Source of the DNA: Collybiopsis luxurians FD-317 M1
Lineage: Eukaryota > Basidiomycota > Agaricomycetes > Agaricales > Omphalotaceae
Direction of reading: 5' to 3'
Assembly: GCA_000827265.1 (NCBI GenBank)
Contig: KN834835.1
Location: 9,579 to 70,311 of the forward strand
Length of the DNA: 60,733 bases
Part shown: positions 59,885 to 60,733 of the stretch, one piece after another
How the letters are laid out: each line of letters opens with the position of its first letter
Numbering within the stretch: position 1 is the stretch's first letter
Notes under the pieces: generated by a model
The model's input: the letters and a program-made list of their open reading frames with translations, nothing else
Database searches by the model: none
What the model was told of the DNA's origin: nothing
Translations under genes and position numbers: made by a program

Positions 59885-60486
59885 TCATGCTCCAACCAGA
59901 CCCACTATCGCTGCCACAAAATTAAGGATATTGGTAGCTAGCTGAAACCCATCGGTAACGAGTGTAATAAGAGTTTCAATATTTTGAACGGTGACCAAGG
60001 ATTCAAGAACACTGATGATATCCCCGATGACCTTCATTCAATTATTTTTAGAGGAGTAACTAGAATTTAAAAAATATTGAATACGAACAGTGCCGATTTC
60101 ATTCACAATACCCGAGATATCGATTTGGCGACGCTTCAAGCCACTGAATGGATTCAGAAGGTTGGAGAGCTGCCCTGCAGTGGTTTGCAGGGCACCGGTA
60201 ACCTGATACACAAGAGGAGTGACATTTGCTTCGGTGGCATTTCCAGCCTGTTGAATTGCAGCTAGGAAATAATATCGTCAATTAAGATCTGGGCACAGGC
60301 CACTGAAAACCTACTAAGTTGAGGCTTGACTGTATTGAGGGTGTTCAAGAGTTGTCCGAGAATGGACTCGACCTCAGCCCCCTGTCGTTTCTGCACGGTC
60401 TCGACTGGAGCTGCGATAGATGCAGAGGAGACAAGGCTCAAGGCAGCAAAGAGGAAGGAGAGAGCAAAGAAGCGAGCGAACAACAT
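59885..60486 (-). CDS. Small secreted protein with Kex2-type sites
   Basis: The exons are 60486-60315, 60261-60089 and 60031-59885, with introns of 53 and 57 bp, giving 163 residues. The start ATG at 60486 fits a TATA box (GATATAAAAGC near 60530-60540). An earlier ATG at 60513 is too close to it. The N terminus MLFARFFALSFLFAALSLVSS is a clear signal peptide, followed by APVETVQKRQ. KR at this point and KRR in exon 2 could be Kex2 cleavage sites. The mature protein contains an A-x-x-x-A-G-NATEANVTPLV segment seen in many uncharacterised small secreted proteins of Agaricomycetes, and a hydrophobic C terminus. The function is unknown. The exon 2 donor (GTTCGT) is non-standard but is the one that keeps the frame. 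Confidence 0.75.
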
Positions 60487-60733
60487 GCTTAAGCGGTAGC
60501 TGCCTGGGGCCATTTGCGTCAATGTCAAGCTTTTATATCCAGATATGTGAAGTTCAGGAGCAGACCACATCACGCGGATCTATAATTAGCGAACTTGGGG
60601 TAAGATCTGCCACAGTAAAGCTGTTGAAAATGATTCTGTAGCGGATTGTACTTGGTACGACCCAATACGAAGTTACTGACATTTTCAACAGTTAATTGTG
60701 GCAGATCGTTTCTATAGATTTTGCACTGTTATT

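Overview
This window looks like an Agaricomycete (mushroom-forming basidiomycete) genome segment. The evidence is class I hydrophobins with two short introns each, introns of about 46-92 bp with GTRAGT donors, GH18 genes, a NACHT-ankyrin gene, and remnants of typical basidiomycete repeats: a KDZ transposon, RNase H/zinc-knuckle retroelement debris, a RecQ-like helicase relic and a GIY-YIG relic. No tRNA or rRNA gene was recognised. A run of N (10896-11857) breaks the sequence.

Layout. 1-10.9 kb is decayed repeat territory: a retroelement 3' ORF with two TGA stops, a RecQ-like helicase relic (minus strand), a T5orf172/MUG113-type GIY-YIG relic carrying a 96-bp tandem repeat, and a degenerate satellite-like stretch leading to the gap. 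The gap is bordered on both sides by scattered palindromes of the GTTCAAAC/GTTTGAAC type. 12.2-25 kb is a GH18 cluster of four paralogues. A (+) has two frameshifts. B (-) looks intact. C (-) has an intact body, but the start codon conserved in its siblings is ACG. D (-) is intact with a Ser/Glu tail. Genes B and C each sit beside a duplicated, scrambled fragment of CFT1/CPSF160, so the amplified unit appears to be GH18 plus a CFT1 fragment. 26.4-30.4 kb is a broken NACHT gene with about 23 very uniform ankyrin repeats.

31-49.4 kb is a hydrophobin cluster on the plus strand: Hyd1 and Hyd2 (Gly-rich N-terminal insert), Hyd3 and Hyd4 (compact), and Hyd5 (dead). Two segmental duplications explain much of it. 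The second copy of the first duplication was split by a 2.65-kb KDZ-type element with an 8-bp target-site duplication. The first copy carries a 317-bp MITE-like insertion that the second lacks. All five genes share a TATA box and a conserved leader element upstream of the ATG. 51-52.3 kb holds a kinase-like gene with a predicted signal peptide. 54.7-56.7 kb holds two diverged hydrophobins on the minus strand. 59.5-60.5 kb holds a small secreted protein gene whose last exon is tandemly duplicated.

Functionally the living genes are mostly cell-surface or secreted (hydrophobins, GH18, small secreted protein). They lie among repeats and diverge by tandem duplication. Many in-frame stops in the dead genes are explicable as C-to-T changes (CGA to TGA, CAG to TAG). 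Splice structures were read by eye from GT-AG consensus and reading-frame continuity; no alignment or expression data were used.
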